Numbered from the stretch's first letter, positions 24,761 through 33,017 are shown. The stretch: 36,038 bases of DNA from Flavobacteriales bacterium (GCA_016788485.1 JAEUSV010000061.1:1-36038); one strand, 5' to 3'. A program made the numbers and translations. The notes: generated from the letters alone by a model not told the origin.

Positions 24761-24768
24761 CGAATATA
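24761..24768 (-). promoter_or_regulatory. -7 box TATATTCG for tRNA-Ala
   Basis: TATATTCG on the minus strand, 10 nt before the mature tRNA 5' end, matches TAnnTTTG at 7 of 8 positions. A TTG lies 14 nt further upstream, closer than usual. Confidence 0.4.
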
Positions 24769-24781
24769 GAGCGCCGCACGA

Positions 24782-25171
24782 TCAAGCGTGAAGGCCGTAC
24801 GCCGCCCGCACCTCGGGATCGCTCAGGGTGATGAAGGTGTAGATGCCGAGCACCAGACCGAGCGGGATGCTCAGGCAATTGAAGGCCCCCGTGACCATGC
24901 TGAGCGTTCGTGCCTGCTGGCGTGCGAGGTTCATGCCGCTTACCAGGTTCAGGACACCCCAGGCCTCCACGAACACGAAGAGCACCCAGCCGAGCCCTTG
25001 CAGCAGGCCACCGATCCAGACCGGCGGGGCCTCACCGGAGGTCTCCGCAAGCCAGTCGCTGTTGAGGAAGCCGCCGAGCAGTACGATGAACAGCAAGGCC
25101 AGCCCACCGATAGTAAGCACCGCGCCATACACCAGGTGCAGGACGCTGAGAATGGGAAGATGGCGTATCAT
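24782..25171 (-). CDS. four-helix membrane protein of unknown function
   Basis: The protein has 129 aa from ATG 25171; an in-frame TTG at 25186 adds only five residues. Hydrophobic segments are at ~9-32 (LHLVYGAVLTIGGLALLFIV), ~50-70 (WIGGLLQGLGWVLFVFVEAW), ~72-82 (a short GVLNLVSGMNLA turn/helix) and ~95-118 (FNCLSIPLGLVLGIYTFITL). It ends with the cytoplasmic-looking SDPEVRAAYGLHA, a tail seen in many small uncharacterised membrane proteins (the FITLSDPEV motif recurs in them). No function can be assigned. It sits just upstream of tRNA-Ala on the same strand. Confidence 0.75.
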   Translation of the reverse strand: MIRHLPILSVLHLVYGAVLTIGGLALLFIVLLGGFLNSDWLAETSGEAPPVWIGGLLQGLGWVLFVFVEAWGVLNLVSGMNLARQQARTLSMVTGAFNCLSIPLGLVLGIYTFITLSDPEVRAAYGLHA

Positions 25172-25256
25172 GACCGAAAGTTGCAACGGTACGCAACGCT
25201 TCGGTGGCCGGATGGGAGGAACGGCTTTACGCCCTGTACGAACGGCCGGCGCGCTG

Positions 25257-25290
25257 GAAAAGAGGAACGCCCCTCGGTGGGAGGGGCGTT
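25257..25290 (-). terminator. intrinsic terminator of the OmpA-like barrel gene
   Basis: On the minus strand, AACGCCCCT pairs with AGGGGCGTT (arms 25282-25290 and 25266-25274), followed by CCTCTTTTCC. It lies 22 bp past the stop at 25312. Confidence 0.8.
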
Positions 25291-25311
25291 CGCACGAGGA
25301 GGGGCTCGACG

Positions 25312-25923
25312 TTAGTCGTCGTTGCCGATGTTGATACCGAGCGTGAGGCCGTAGGTGATGTAGCGGCTGTCGATGTCCTTCACCGCGATCACGTCCTGGT
25401 CGAACACGCGGCTCACACCGAAGCTCACGCTGGGCTCCATCGTCACAAGGCCCATGTCGAAGCCCAGCGCTGCATCGATGTTGAGCAGGCCCTTGTTGAA
25501 GTCGCCTTCGTTGGCCACGATCAGGCCGTTCTTGTCCTTGATGTTGAGCAGCACATCGTAGGTGGGGCCCACGGCGAAGCGCAGATCGAACTGATAGGAG
25601 TCGATGATGCGGTAGCCCACCATGGCTTTCAGGCGCAGGTTCTGGCGGATGAGGTTGTCCTCGGCGCTGATCGTGTCCCCACCGGAGGACGTCACGTAGG
25701 TCTTGTAGCTGCCGAAGAAGGCGCCGGGTTGCACGTACAGGCGGTCACCGAAGCGCAGGTCGGCACCGAGCTGCCAGCCGGCGGCGGCACGGAACTCCAC
25801 GCCCGGCGAGGCGTTCGTGAGGTTCTGGAAGGTGAGGCCGGCCTGGGGGTTCACCTGGAACTGGGCCTTGGCCGTCATTACGCACGCGCTGCTGGCGAGC
25901 AGGGCGATCACAAGCTTCTTCAT
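25312..25923 (-). CDS. OmpA-like / porin-family outer-membrane beta-barrel protein
   Basis: The protein has 203 aa from ATG 25923, chosen because it begins the signal peptide MKKLVIALLASSACVMTAKAQ. The mature chain is an eight-strand-type barrel: QVNPQAGLTFQNLTNA, the long loop TSSGGDTISAEDNLI, LRLKAMVGYRIIDSYQFDLR, VGPTYDVLLNIKDKNG, LGFDMGLVTMEPSVSFGVSR and the final YGLTLGINIG. It belongs to the common Bacteroidota 'porin family protein' group with an OMP beta-barrel domain. The role is probably structural, or as a small-molecule pore. A -7-like box GAACTTTG lies 25 nt upstream. Confidence 0.9.
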   Translation of the reverse strand: MKKLVIALLASSACVMTAKAQFQVNPQAGLTFQNLTNASPGVEFRAAAGWQLGADLRFGDRLYVQPGAFFGSYKTYVTSSGGDTISAEDNLIRQNLRLKAMVGYRIIDSYQFDLRFAVGPTYDVLLNIKDKNGLIVANEGDFNKGLLNIDAALGFDMGLVTMEPSVSFGVSRVFDQDVIAVKDIDSRYITYGLTLGINIGNDD

Positions 25924-25948
25924 GGTTTCGTTCGGTTGATCCGGGCCG

Positions 25949-25956
25949 CAAAGTTC
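25949..25956 (-). promoter_or_regulatory. -7 box GAACTTTG for the barrel gene
   Basis: GAACTTTG on the minus strand matches TAnnTTTG at 7 of 8 positions, 25 nt before the start codon. A TTG lies 24 nt further upstream, slightly beyond the usual spacing. Confidence 0.4.
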
Positions 25957-26074
25957 CAATCCCCGTGCCATACATGCGAACAACCTGATCCACAGACGAT
26001 TTCAGGGTGTTCGTCGAAGCGCGTCGGGCATGAAGCCCATTTCCATGTACGTTGAGGCCCACCAAACCCAACAC

Positions 26075-27292
26075 ATGCTCCGCACATCGACCCTTGCATT
26101 GCTGTTCGCGCTCGGTACCCTGGCCATGGCCCAAGGCGAATGCGGCACCGGCCGCTACACGGACCCCGCCTTCTTCGACAGCGTGGTGGTGCAGCCGGGC
26201 ATCCTCTTCGGCAACAACAACGGTGTAGCCGGCACGCCCCAGGACCTTTACCTCGATGTATACATGCCGGCAGGTGACACGCTCACGGACCGCCCGGTGG
26301 TGATCGTGGCCTTCGGTGGTTCGTTCGTGGCCGGCACACGTCAGGATGTGGCGCCGATCTGCGAACGGTTCGCGCGCCGTGGCTTCGTGGCCGTGGCACC
26401 GGACTATCGCGTGGGCTTCTTCTTCCCCTCGGAGGCCACCACCACGCGCGCCGTGGTGCGAAGCATGCACGACATCAAGGCCTGTGTGCGCTTCCTGCGT
26501 AAGAGCGTGGACGTGGACGGCGATCCGTACGGCATCGACCCGTCGCGGATCATCGTGGGCGGCGTGAGCGCCGGCGCCATCGGTGCGATCCACGCCACCT
26601 ACCTCGACCAATCATCGGAGATCCCGCCCGTGATCTATGGCGATACCGCCAGCATCGGTGGCATCGAGGGCAACAGCGGCAGTCCCGGCTACAGCAGCGC
26701 GGTGCTCGCCTGTTACAGCTTCAGCGGTGCCATCGGCGACTCGGCCTGGATCCAACCGGGCGATGAGCCCTTGGTGAGCGTGCATGAGGTGGGCGACGGC
26801 GTGGTGCCGTACTACACCCAGATGGTTAGCGTGCTCGGTATCCCCACCGGGCTCACAGCGAGCGGCAGCCACGACATCCATGTGCGCTGTGTGAACTCCG
26901 GTCTCACCAACTGTCTCCTGACCTACCCGGGGAATGGCCACGTCGGCTATCTCACGTCCGACCCGGTCACGAGCTTCAACTACGTGGCCGACTTCCTTGC
27001 GGCCATGGCCTGCAATTCGCCGGTCGCCTGTACAACAGGCACGGTATCGGTGGCCGAAGCGGAGGACGTGGCCGCCTTGCTAGCCTACCCCAATCCCACG
27101 GCAGGCACCGTGGTGATCGAGAGCGCTGTCATGCAGCAAGGGTACCTGCTGGCATCCGACGGCCGGCTCGTTCGCGCCTTACGACTTGTACCCGGCCCGA
27201 ACCCCATCGACCTTGGCCAGCTCGCCGATGGCCTCTACACGCTGCGCACGTCCCAAGGTGCATCCGTACGCGTGGTGAAGGCCTCGGAATAA
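26075..27292 (+). CDS. secreted alpha/beta hydrolase with T9SS sorting domain
   Basis: The protein has 405 aa from ATG 26075, which begins the signal peptide (MLRTSTLALLFALGTLAMAQ). The alpha/beta-hydrolase core shows the oxyanion-hole segment VIVAFGGSFVAG, the strand GFVAVAPDYRVG, the nucleophile elbow GGVSAGA with Ser165, and a late LTYPGNGHVGY carrying a possible catalytic His. This fits carboxylesterase/feruloyl-esterase-like or peptidase-like enzymes; the substrate is unknown. The last ~75 residues (LLAYPNPTAGTVVIESAV to VRVVKASE) are a T9SS type A sorting domain, so the enzyme is exported to the surface or medium. A TACGTTGA box sits at 26048-26055. Confidence 0.9.
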   Translation: MLRTSTLALLFALGTLAMAQGECGTGRYTDPAFFDSVVVQPGILFGNNNGVAGTPQDLYLDVYMPAGDTLTDRPVVIVAFGGSFVAGTRQDVAPICERFARRGFVAVAPDYRVGFFFPSEATTTRAVVRSMHDIKACVRFLRKSVDVDGDPYGIDPSRIIVGGVSAGAIGAIHATYLDQSSEIPPVIYGDTASIGGIEGNSGSPGYSSAVLACYSFSGAIGDSAWIQPGDEPLVSVHEVGDGVVPYYTQMVSVLGIPTGLTASGSHDIHVRCVNSGLTNCLLTYPGNGHVGYLTSDPVTSFNYVADFLAAMACNSPVACTTGTVSVAEAEDVAALLAYPNPTAGTVVIESAVMQQGYLLASDGRLVRALRLVPGPNPIDLGQLADGLYTLRTSQGASVRVVKASE

Positions 27293-27305
27293 GGTCCGCC
27301 CCGAA

Positions 27306-27341
27306 CGCACGAAGCCCCCGGGATGCCGGGGGCTTCGTGCG
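27306..27341. terminator. 16-bp perfect hairpin between convergent genes
   Basis: CGCACGAAGCCCCCGG (27306-27321) and its exact complement (27326-27341) flank a 4-nt loop. It sits 13 bp after one stop and 14 bp before the other, convergent, stop. T tails are lacking, so strong pairing alone must act on both transcripts. Confidence 0.65.
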
Positions 27342-27355
27342 TCAACCAGGTGCGT

Positions 27356-29629
27356 TCAACGACCACGACCACCGCCGCTGCGGGGCGTGGCCTGGCGCGT
27401 GCCACCACCGCCACCACCACGCGGTGCCTGGGCCGGCGCACGGTTCTGGTACTGGTTGAAGTTGTTGCTGCGCTGCTGGCCCCGGGCGCGGTCCTGCTGC
27501 ATGCGGTAGGGATCGCCGGTGGAAGGGCGGGTCTGGGGCTGCGCTGGGCGAGTGGACGGTTGGGCGGGGCGGGTGGAGGGCTGTGTGGCACCACCGCCTC
27601 GGGATACGTCGTAACCGCCCTTGTTCTGCGGCACGTTGTTCCACTTGCCGTTGTCGTATTGCTGCGTTCCCTTGCCTTCTCCGCGGTACACGTTGCCCTT
27701 CGGGTCGGCGTACACATCGCGCCCACCTCCGGCCGGTTGTGTCGAAGGCCGCGTGGCGCCCCCCTGGGCCGGCTTGCCGGCCGGTTGTGTGGAAGGACGG
27801 CTGGCGCCAGCTTGATCGCGGCCCGCCGTGGGTTGGGAGGGCTTCACACCGGGGCGGTCGGAGCGGTTGTAGATGTTGCCGTTGCCCACATTGATGTTGG
27901 TGCTGTTGTCGATGTTGATGGTGTTGCCGCCACCACCGTACGGGGGACGATGCCCGTAGTAGCCCCCGGGCGGGTGATAGGGCGGGTACGGGGGATGGTA
28001 CATCGGCGGGCCCCACCAGCCGCCGCAGTGGTAGGGGGCACCCCAACCACCGTAGGTACTGAAGTGGAACCAGCCCGCGCTGTAATGGAAGCCCATGCTC
28101 CAGCCCGTCCACGGGTTGTAATGCACGCTGAAACCATAGGTGCAGGGGCGGGGGTAGTAGTACACGGGCGGCGGTGGCGGATAGTACCAGCCAGTTCCGT
28201 AGATGACAGTGCCGCCGTATACGTAGCTGCCCGTATAGCCGGGGGTGTAGCCCACGTAGACCACGTCTGGCGTGCTGTCGTACACCTGTACGTACTTCAC
28301 ATTGTACACCGGGCTGCTGGGTTCGATCGTTCTCACCGCCTCGGGCACGCTGGTGCTCACCGACCACGGGCCGTTCGGCGACGGGCCATCGTACCACACG
28401 GCGTTGTCGCACACATGGTAGCGGTCGCCCACCTTGAGCACGGTGGTGCTGGCGTTGATCGCGTAGCTCATGTTCGTGCCATCGACCTTCTTCCACTCCG
28501 GCTCGCCCTTGTAGGTCACCTTCAACGTCACGTTCTTGCGGTCCACGGTGGCCGTCTGCGGGATCATCGCATCACGCGCGGCCTCGGTGGCCGCTGCGGT
28601 GCCCGGCACGCTGGCGAGCACCTCATCCTCGTCCGTGCCCTCGGGGATCTTGGCGAAGTCGGCTGGCAGGTCCGCGCCCTTCACGTATTTCCATGGCCCC
28701 TTGACCAGGTCCCCGCTCGCGAACCACCGGCCGCTCAGGAGAACGTAGTACTGCTGGGAGCCGATGTCGAGGAAGATGGGGGTGGAGGCGTTGCGCGCGC
28801 TCAGAAGGTTGGTGCCCGAGACCGGCTTCATGTCCACCACGCCATCGGTCTGCAGCAGCTCCGCAGGCGTGGTGCGCACGATGATCTCCGGCACCTTGCC
28901 GTCGGGCGCGGTGTAGCGCCCCTCGGCCTTCGCAGCGCTGTCCACCTTGTGGCTCACCTGCAACAGGTCCTGCGGCACGTTCGTGGCCGGCTGGTAGGGC
29001 CCCTTGGCGTCGGAGGCGGTGTACCAGCTGGGCATGGCGTAGAGGTAGTGCGTGCCACCCTTTGCCTTCACCAGCACCAGGGCGCTGTTCAGCACGCGCT
29101 CGTAGCCGCTGTTCGGCACCGGGTCGTAGATCGGCTCACCATCGAGGAACAGCAGCAGACCGGGCTTGTCGCGGTAGATGATCTCGGGCGGGTTGTTCGC
29201 GTACTCACCATCCTGATGCACCTCGCTCTCCAAGGCGGCCACAATGAGATCGATGGAGACCGGCGCCAGGCGCTTGGGGATCTCCGTGGTCAGGTACTCC
29301 TTGAACCGGCGCACCTTGGCGGTGTCCGCCACGCTCGGGAAGCGCACATCGGTCACGGTGAACTGCTTCAGCACGCCCATGCGCGAGTCGCGGTCCACCT
29401 CAAGGAAGCCGTTGGCCCACATGGCCCCGAACACCGGGCTCTTGTCCTGCGCGCCCTTCACCGAGATGGCCGCACGCGCGGTGAAGCGTCCATCCCTGTA
29501 CGATTCGGGCTGCGGCGTGTAGATGGTGGTGGTGTACCCGCTGGTCTCGAGCACCATGGGCCATTGCTCCTGGGCGGTAAGAAGGCCCGCGGAGAACAGC
29601 GTGAAAAGCAGGAAAAGGGATCGACGCAT
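27356..29629 (-). CDS. exported protein with low-complexity Tyr/Pro/Gly-rich C-terminus
   Basis: The protein has 757 aa from ATG 29629; the signal peptide is MRRSLFLLFTLFSAGLLTAQ. Residues ~25-440 are a globular region with repeated short motifs (PEIIYRDKPGLLLFLDGEPI, YYVLLSGRWFASGDLVKGPW, HVCDNAVWYDGPSPNGPW), where a 'W...GPW' element recurs. Residues ~450-485 contain VYVGYTPGYTGSYVYGG, a block I recall from proteins loosely annotated as carbohydrate-binding V/XII-like. Residues ~490-560 are Tyr/Pro/His/Trp-rich (YYPPPPPVYYYPRP, YHPPYPPYHPPGGYY). The rest is disordered, with PSTQPAG and QPSTRPA repeats and a basic Gly-rich end. No T9SS domain. The function is unknown; wall-like, adhesive or metal-binding roles are guesses. 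Confidence 0.85.
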   Translation of the reverse strand: MRRSLFLLFTLFSAGLLTAQEQWPMVLETSGYTTTIYTPQPESYRDGRFTARAAISVKGAQDKSPVFGAMWANGFLEVDRDSRMGVLKQFTVTDVRFPSVADTAKVRRFKEYLTTEIPKRLAPVSIDLIVAALESEVHQDGEYANNPPEIIYRDKPGLLLFLDGEPIYDPVPNSGYERVLNSALVLVKAKGGTHYLYAMPSWYTASDAKGPYQPATNVPQDLLQVSHKVDSAAKAEGRYTAPDGKVPEIIVRTTPAELLQTDGVVDMKPVSGTNLLSARNASTPIFLDIGSQQYYVLLSGRWFASGDLVKGPWKYVKGADLPADFAKIPEGTDEDEVLASVPGTAAATEAARDAMIPQTATVDRKNVTLKVTYKGEPEWKKVDGTNMSYAINASTTVLKVGDRYHVCDNAVWYDGPSPNGPWSVSTSVPEAVRTIEPSSPVYNVKYVQVYDSTPDVVYVGYTPGYTGSYVYGGTVIYGTGWYYPPPPPVYYYPRPCTYGFSVHYNPWTGWSMGFHYSAGWFHFSTYGGWGAPYHCGGWWGPPMYHPPYPPYHPPGGYYGHRPPYGGGGNTINIDNSTNINVGNGNIYNRSDRPGVKPSQPTAGRDQAGASRPSTQPAGKPAQGGATRPSTQPAGGGRDVYADPKGNVYRGEGKGTQQYDNGKWNNVPQNKGGYDVSRGGGATQPSTRPAQPSTRPAQPQTRPSTGDPYRMQQDRARGQQRSNNFNQYQNRAPAQAPRGGGGGGTRQATPRSGGGRGR

Positions 29630-29646
29630 GGGGGACGGATGAAAGC

Positions 29647-29654
29647 GAAAGGTA
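29647..29654 (-). promoter_or_regulatory. -7 box TACCTTTC for the Tyr/Pro/Gly-rich protein gene
   Basis: TACCTTTC on the minus strand matches TAnnTTTG at 7 of 8 positions, 17 nt before the ATG at 29629 and 26 bp after the previous stop. It suggests this gene can be transcribed apart from the DUF4421 gene upstream. Confidence 0.4.
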
Positions 29655-29680
29655 CTTGCCCCGCGCCACATCCTCGGTGA

Positions 29681-30754
29681 TCAGAGGCCGATGCTGCGCA
29701 GGAACCCGCTCTTGGGCGGACGCACCCGCAGACCCACCGCGAAGCGCACCTGGGTGTAGCGCGTGCCGATGGAGACCGCGTCGTTCACTTCGCCGCTGTT
29801 GACGAAGGTGGCCAGGCTCAGGCCGGCGTACCAACGCGGACCGTTGTAGCCGGCCCCGGCGCGAAGCTCGCTCACGCTGCAGCCCTGCCAGTCCGTGCTG
29901 CGCTCATCGCTCCCCACCGGACGCAGCAGGAGGCGTTGCACCCCGAAGCCCGGCAACAGCAGCAGGTTGATGTAGCCGCGCTGCCAAAAGGTGAAGGTGT
30001 GCGTGTACCCGCCCTTCACCGCCACGATGTAGCGGTCCAGGCGGTCGAAGAGCAGCGCGGGGTCGTAGTCCTGCTCCTGTGCCTGCGGCACCAGGCTGCC
30101 TTCACTGGCCAGGCGCGAGAACCAGAAGCTGCCGCCGATCACGCCCGTGCCCGCGCTGCGCCGCTGCCGTTCCACCTGGCTCCAGGCCGCCTGATGCGAG
30201 TAGCGGTGCCGCTTGTTGAAGCCGTAGTTCACCGAGGCCACGAAGGTGTTGCTCACCAGGTCGGTGCGTTGCGGGTAGGGGTCGCCCGGCACCCAGGCGC
30301 TATCGACCCGCAGGGGATCCATGGCGTAGAAGCCCTTGCTGCTGTTCCACAGCGCCTTGCCCCACAGGTGACGCCCCGTGGTGCTCAACCCGAAGGAGCG
30401 GCTCTCCGTTACGCCCTTGCGCGCATCCGCCGGGTCGATGGCGGGCACGGCGAAGGTGGCCTCGAACGACAGCCAGTTCAACGCCACCGCGAAGCCGTAC
30501 TGCGTGGCGTTGTTGGTGGAGTAGCCCAGGGTGCCGCCCAGGCTGTCGGTGATGTCCACGCCGAAGGCCTGACCGGTGACCACGCCGCTCAAGGCCAGTG
30601 CATCGCGCACCCGCTGCACGTACAGCGTGTCGTATTTGGCCGGGGCCAGGCTGTCGCCGTTCAGCAGGGCACGCGCCTTGTCGAAGACCTGGGCACGCAC
30701 CGCTCCGGCCTGCACCAGGCAGGCGAACGTTGCGATCAGCCACCTCCGGGCCAT
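29681..30754 (-). CDS. DUF4421 family outer-membrane protein
   Basis: The protein has 357 aa from ATG 30754, which opens the signal peptide (MARRWLIATFACLVQAGAVR); the open frame further upstream is antisense noise. Amphipathic strands and the block HRYSHQAAWSQVERQRRSAG (compare Q-x-x-SAG in DUF4421) point to the DUF4421 family, predicted barrels found widely in Bacteroidota. It ends with SIGTRYTQVRFAVGLRV followed by a short basic tail. The function is unknown. It starts 7 bp after the stop of the endonuclease gene, so the two are probably co-transcribed. Confidence 0.85.
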   Translation of the reverse strand: MARRWLIATFACLVQAGAVRAQVFDKARALLNGDSLAPAKYDTLYVQRVRDALALSGVVTGQAFGVDITDSLGGTLGYSTNNATQYGFAVALNWLSFEATFAVPAIDPADARKGVTESRSFGLSTTGRHLWGKALWNSSKGFYAMDPLRVDSAWVPGDPYPQRTDLVSNTFVASVNYGFNKRHRYSHQAAWSQVERQRRSAGTGVIGGSFWFSRLASEGSLVPQAQEQDYDPALLFDRLDRYIVAVKGGYTHTFTFWQRGYINLLLLPGFGVQRLLLRPVGSDERSTDWQGCSVSELRAGAGYNGPRWYAGLSLATFVNSGEVNDAVSIGTRYTQVRFAVGLRVRPPKSGFLRSIGL

Positions 30755-30761
30755 GGCCTGT

Positions 30762-31778
30762 TCAGCGGACGATGCGTACCGCCTGCCGTCCGACACGCAC
30801 GATGTAGGCGCCCGCTGGCAGTGCGGGGAGCACAAGCAGGTTGCTGGTGAAGCGTCCCTGCCACACCGGGCGCCCGAGCAGGTCGAGCACCTGCACAGGA
30901 GAGCCGTCCGCGGCGGCGCCATCGAGGTGCAGTCCATCGTCGCCGCTCCAGATGCGCAGGGCAGGCAGGTCGTCCTCACCGATGCCCGCGGTCGGCCCCC
31001 AGATGCTCACCACCCACTCCGGATGGTCGATGAAGGGGTTGCGGTTGCCCTGGATGGCGAAGATCGCGTTGTTGCGGTCGACCTCCTTGGTGCTCACGGG
31101 GTCGTTCGCGTGCCACTGCAGCAGCAGGTTGGTGGCCCAGATGTTGAGGTCGCCGGCCGCGATCATGTCGCTCGTCCAGCCCGGCACCTGCGGCATGTAG
31201 CGCGTCATCATATAGAAGTAGGTGCGCGCGATGTCGCCCTTGAAGGCATCGATGGGCTCGCACACCGTGTTGGAATAGCCCGTCCAGTTGCTCGGGCCCA
31301 CCTTGGTGCCGTTCTGCGAGGTCCACGTGGCGCTGCCCACCCGGCCGTACGGCAGGTCGCCACGCCGGTTGTTGACGTAACCGTCGGTGGGGTAAATGTG
31401 GAACAGGTCGCTGCTCATGGGCGCCGCGCTGTTGAACCAGTTCTGCGGGAAGCTGTGCTCGCGGTTGTAGCAGTCGCCCTCGTTGCTGTACGTGCCGCAC
31501 TGGTCCACCGTGAAGGTGAAGCTGTACGGCGCCGTGCCGCCCGGGATGTCGCTGTAGATGTCCCAGACCTTGCCGTCGGGGCGGTCGTCGGTGGAGGGGA
31601 AGTAGTTCCACAGCTGGCTGTACTGGTACACCGTGTGGTCGTTGATGATGTTGTACAGCGCCACCTTCAGCGGCTGGCCGTACAGCCCTGCGGCCGGGTC
31701 GTAATACCCGGGCGGTGGTTGGGCATGGGCAAGGAGCGGGGCGGCCAGAAAGAAGGAGAGGAGGGAGCGGAACAGCAT
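30762..31778 (-). CDS. secreted endonuclease I (EndA/NucM family) with T9SS sorting domain
   Basis: The protein has 338 aa from ATG 31778; the signal peptide is MLFRSLLSFFLAAPLLAHAQ. Catalytic-region motifs of the family are present: NREHSFPQNWF (105-115) and DLFHIYPTDGYVNNRRG (124-140), then the conserved GNRNPFIDHPEWV. Such enzymes cut DNA and RNA non-specifically and need a divalent cation. The C-terminal ~80 residues (LRIWSGDDGLHLDGAAADGS to RQAVRIVR) are a T9SS sorting domain, so the nuclease acts outside the cell, perhaps for phosphate or nucleotide scavenging or degrading extracellular DNA. It diverges from the flavoprotein gene and likely has a leaderless mRNA. Confidence 0.95.
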   Translation of the reverse strand: MLFRSLLSFFLAAPLLAHAQPPPGYYDPAAGLYGQPLKVALYNIINDHTVYQYSQLWNYFPSTDDRPDGKVWDIYSDIPGGTAPYSFTFTVDQCGTYSNEGDCYNREHSFPQNWFNSAAPMSSDLFHIYPTDGYVNNRRGDLPYGRVGSATWTSQNGTKVGPSNWTGYSNTVCEPIDAFKGDIARTYFYMMTRYMPQVPGWTSDMIAAGDLNIWATNLLLQWHANDPVSTKEVDRNNAIFAIQGNRNPFIDHPEWVVSIWGPTAGIGEDDLPALRIWSGDDGLHLDGAAADGSPVQVLDLLGRPVWQGRFTSNLLVLPALPAGAYIVRVGRQAVRIVR

Positions 31779-31783
31779 CGCTT

Positions 31784-31791
31784 CAAAGGTA
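31784..31791 (-). promoter_or_regulatory. -7 box TACCTTTG for the endonuclease gene
   Basis: A perfect TAnnTTTG match on the minus strand, ending 5 nt before the start codon at 31778, so the transcript would be leaderless or nearly so. Confidence 0.6.
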
Positions 31792-31797
31792 GACCGC

Positions 31798-31805
31798 GAC
31801 CTTTG
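31798..31805 (+). promoter_or_regulatory. -7 box GACCTTTG for the flavoprotein gene
   Basis: A 7 of 8 match to TAnnTTTG on the plus strand, ending 4 nt before the ATG at 31810. It is arranged back-to-back with the endonuclease box, 6 bp apart. Confidence 0.5.
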
Positions 31806-31809
31806 CTCC

Positions 31810-33015
31810 ATGCGCGTGGCGGTGATCGGTGGGGGTGCGGCGGGGTTCTTCGCCGCCATCAGTGCGAAGCAGCACCACCCCCAGGCCGCGGTGGTGCTGC
31901 TGGAGAAGAGCGACAAGCTGCTCGCCAAGGTGCGCATCAGCGGCGGCGGACGCTGCAACACCACCCACGCCTGCCACGGCATCAAGGAGCTCGCGCGGCA
32001 TTACCCGCGGGGCGAGCGCTTCCTGCGCAAGGCCTTCGAGCAGTGGAGCGTGCCCGACACCATCGCCTGGTTCGCGGCGCAGGGCGTGCGGCTGAAGACC
32101 GAGGCCGATGGACGGATGTTCCCCGACACCGATTCCTCGGAGACCATCATCGACGCGTTGCAGGGCGCTGCGCAGCGCAGTGGGGTGGAGGTGCGCCTCC
32201 ATTGCCCCGTGCTTGGCCTGGAGCGCCGTGGCGAAGGCTGGTCGCTGCGCACCCACGCGGGGGCGGAGAGCTTCGACCGCGTGATCGTGGCCACCGGGGG
32301 AAGCCCCAAGCGCGAGGGCCTGCAATGGCTCGCGGACCTCGGCCATCGCATCGTGGACCCCGTGCCCTCGCTCTTCACCTTCAACCTACCCGGCGAGCCG
32401 ATCCGGGCGCTCATGGGCGTGGTGGCCGATCCGGCGCAGGTGCGCATCGCCGGTACCAAGCTGGAGAGCATCGGCCCGCTGCTGGTGACCCACTGGGGCT
32501 TCAGCGGTCCGGCCGTGCTGCGCCTCAGCGCCTGGGGCGCGCGCGAGCTGGCGGCCTGCGATTACCGGTTCACCGCGCTCGTCAACTGGACCGGTGGCCT
32601 CGCCGAGGAGCCCGTGCGCGAGGAACTGCGGGCACTCCGCGACCAGCAGCCCGACCGCAAGCTGCGCAACGCCGTCCCCTTCAAGCTGCCCGCGCGCCTT
32701 TGGGAGCACCTGCTGCGCAAGGCCGGCGCCGACCCCGAGGCCCCGTGCCGCATGCTGGACCGCAAGGCGCTCAACCGCCTGGTGAACACGCTCACCAACG
32801 ATTCCTACGCCGCGCACGGCAAGACCACCTTCAAGGAGGAGTTCGTCACCGCTGGGGGCGTGGCGTTGGACGATGTGGACCCGGCGACCATGCGCAGCCG
32901 CGTGGTGCCCGGCCTGCATTTCGCGGGCGAGGTGCTCGACATCGACGGCATCACCGGGGGCTTCAACTTCCAGGCCGCCTGGACCACCGGCTGGATCGCG
33001 GGCAAGCTGGGGTAG
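31810..33015 (+). CDS. HI0933/BaiN-type NAD(P)/FAD-dependent oxidoreductase
   Basis: The 401-aa flavoprotein begins immediately with the Rossmann FAD motif VAVIGGGAAGFFAA (residues 3-16). It shows the family signature KVRISGGGRCNTTH near 41-54, an ATGGSPKREG segment (~162-171), GPLLVTHWGFSGPAVLRLSA and the C-terminal FAD-binding block GLHFAGEVLDIDGITGGFNF. The family (HI0933, YhiN, BaiN) is large and mostly uncharacterised; one member takes part in bile-acid dehydroxylation. It is cytosolic. The start follows a -7 box by 4 nt, so it is probably a leaderless message. The gene converges with the GNAT gene, with 2 bp between stops. Confidence 0.93.
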   Translation: MRVAVIGGGAAGFFAAISAKQHHPQAAVVLLEKSDKLLAKVRISGGGRCNTTHACHGIKELARHYPRGERFLRKAFEQWSVPDTIAWFAAQGVRLKTEADGRMFPDTDSSETIIDALQGAAQRSGVEVRLHCPVLGLERRGEGWSLRTHAGAESFDRVIVATGGSPKREGLQWLADLGHRIVDPVPSLFTFNLPGEPIRALMGVVADPAQVRIAGTKLESIGPLLVTHWGFSGPAVLRLSAWGARELAACDYRFTALVNWTGGLAEEPVREELRALRDQQPDRKLRNAVPFKLPARLWEHLLRKAGADPEAPCRMLDRKALNRLVNTLTNDSYAAHGKTTFKEEFVTAGGVALDDVDPATMRSRVVPGLHFAGEVLDIDGITGGFNFQAAWTTGWIAGKLG

Positions 33016-33017
33016 CC

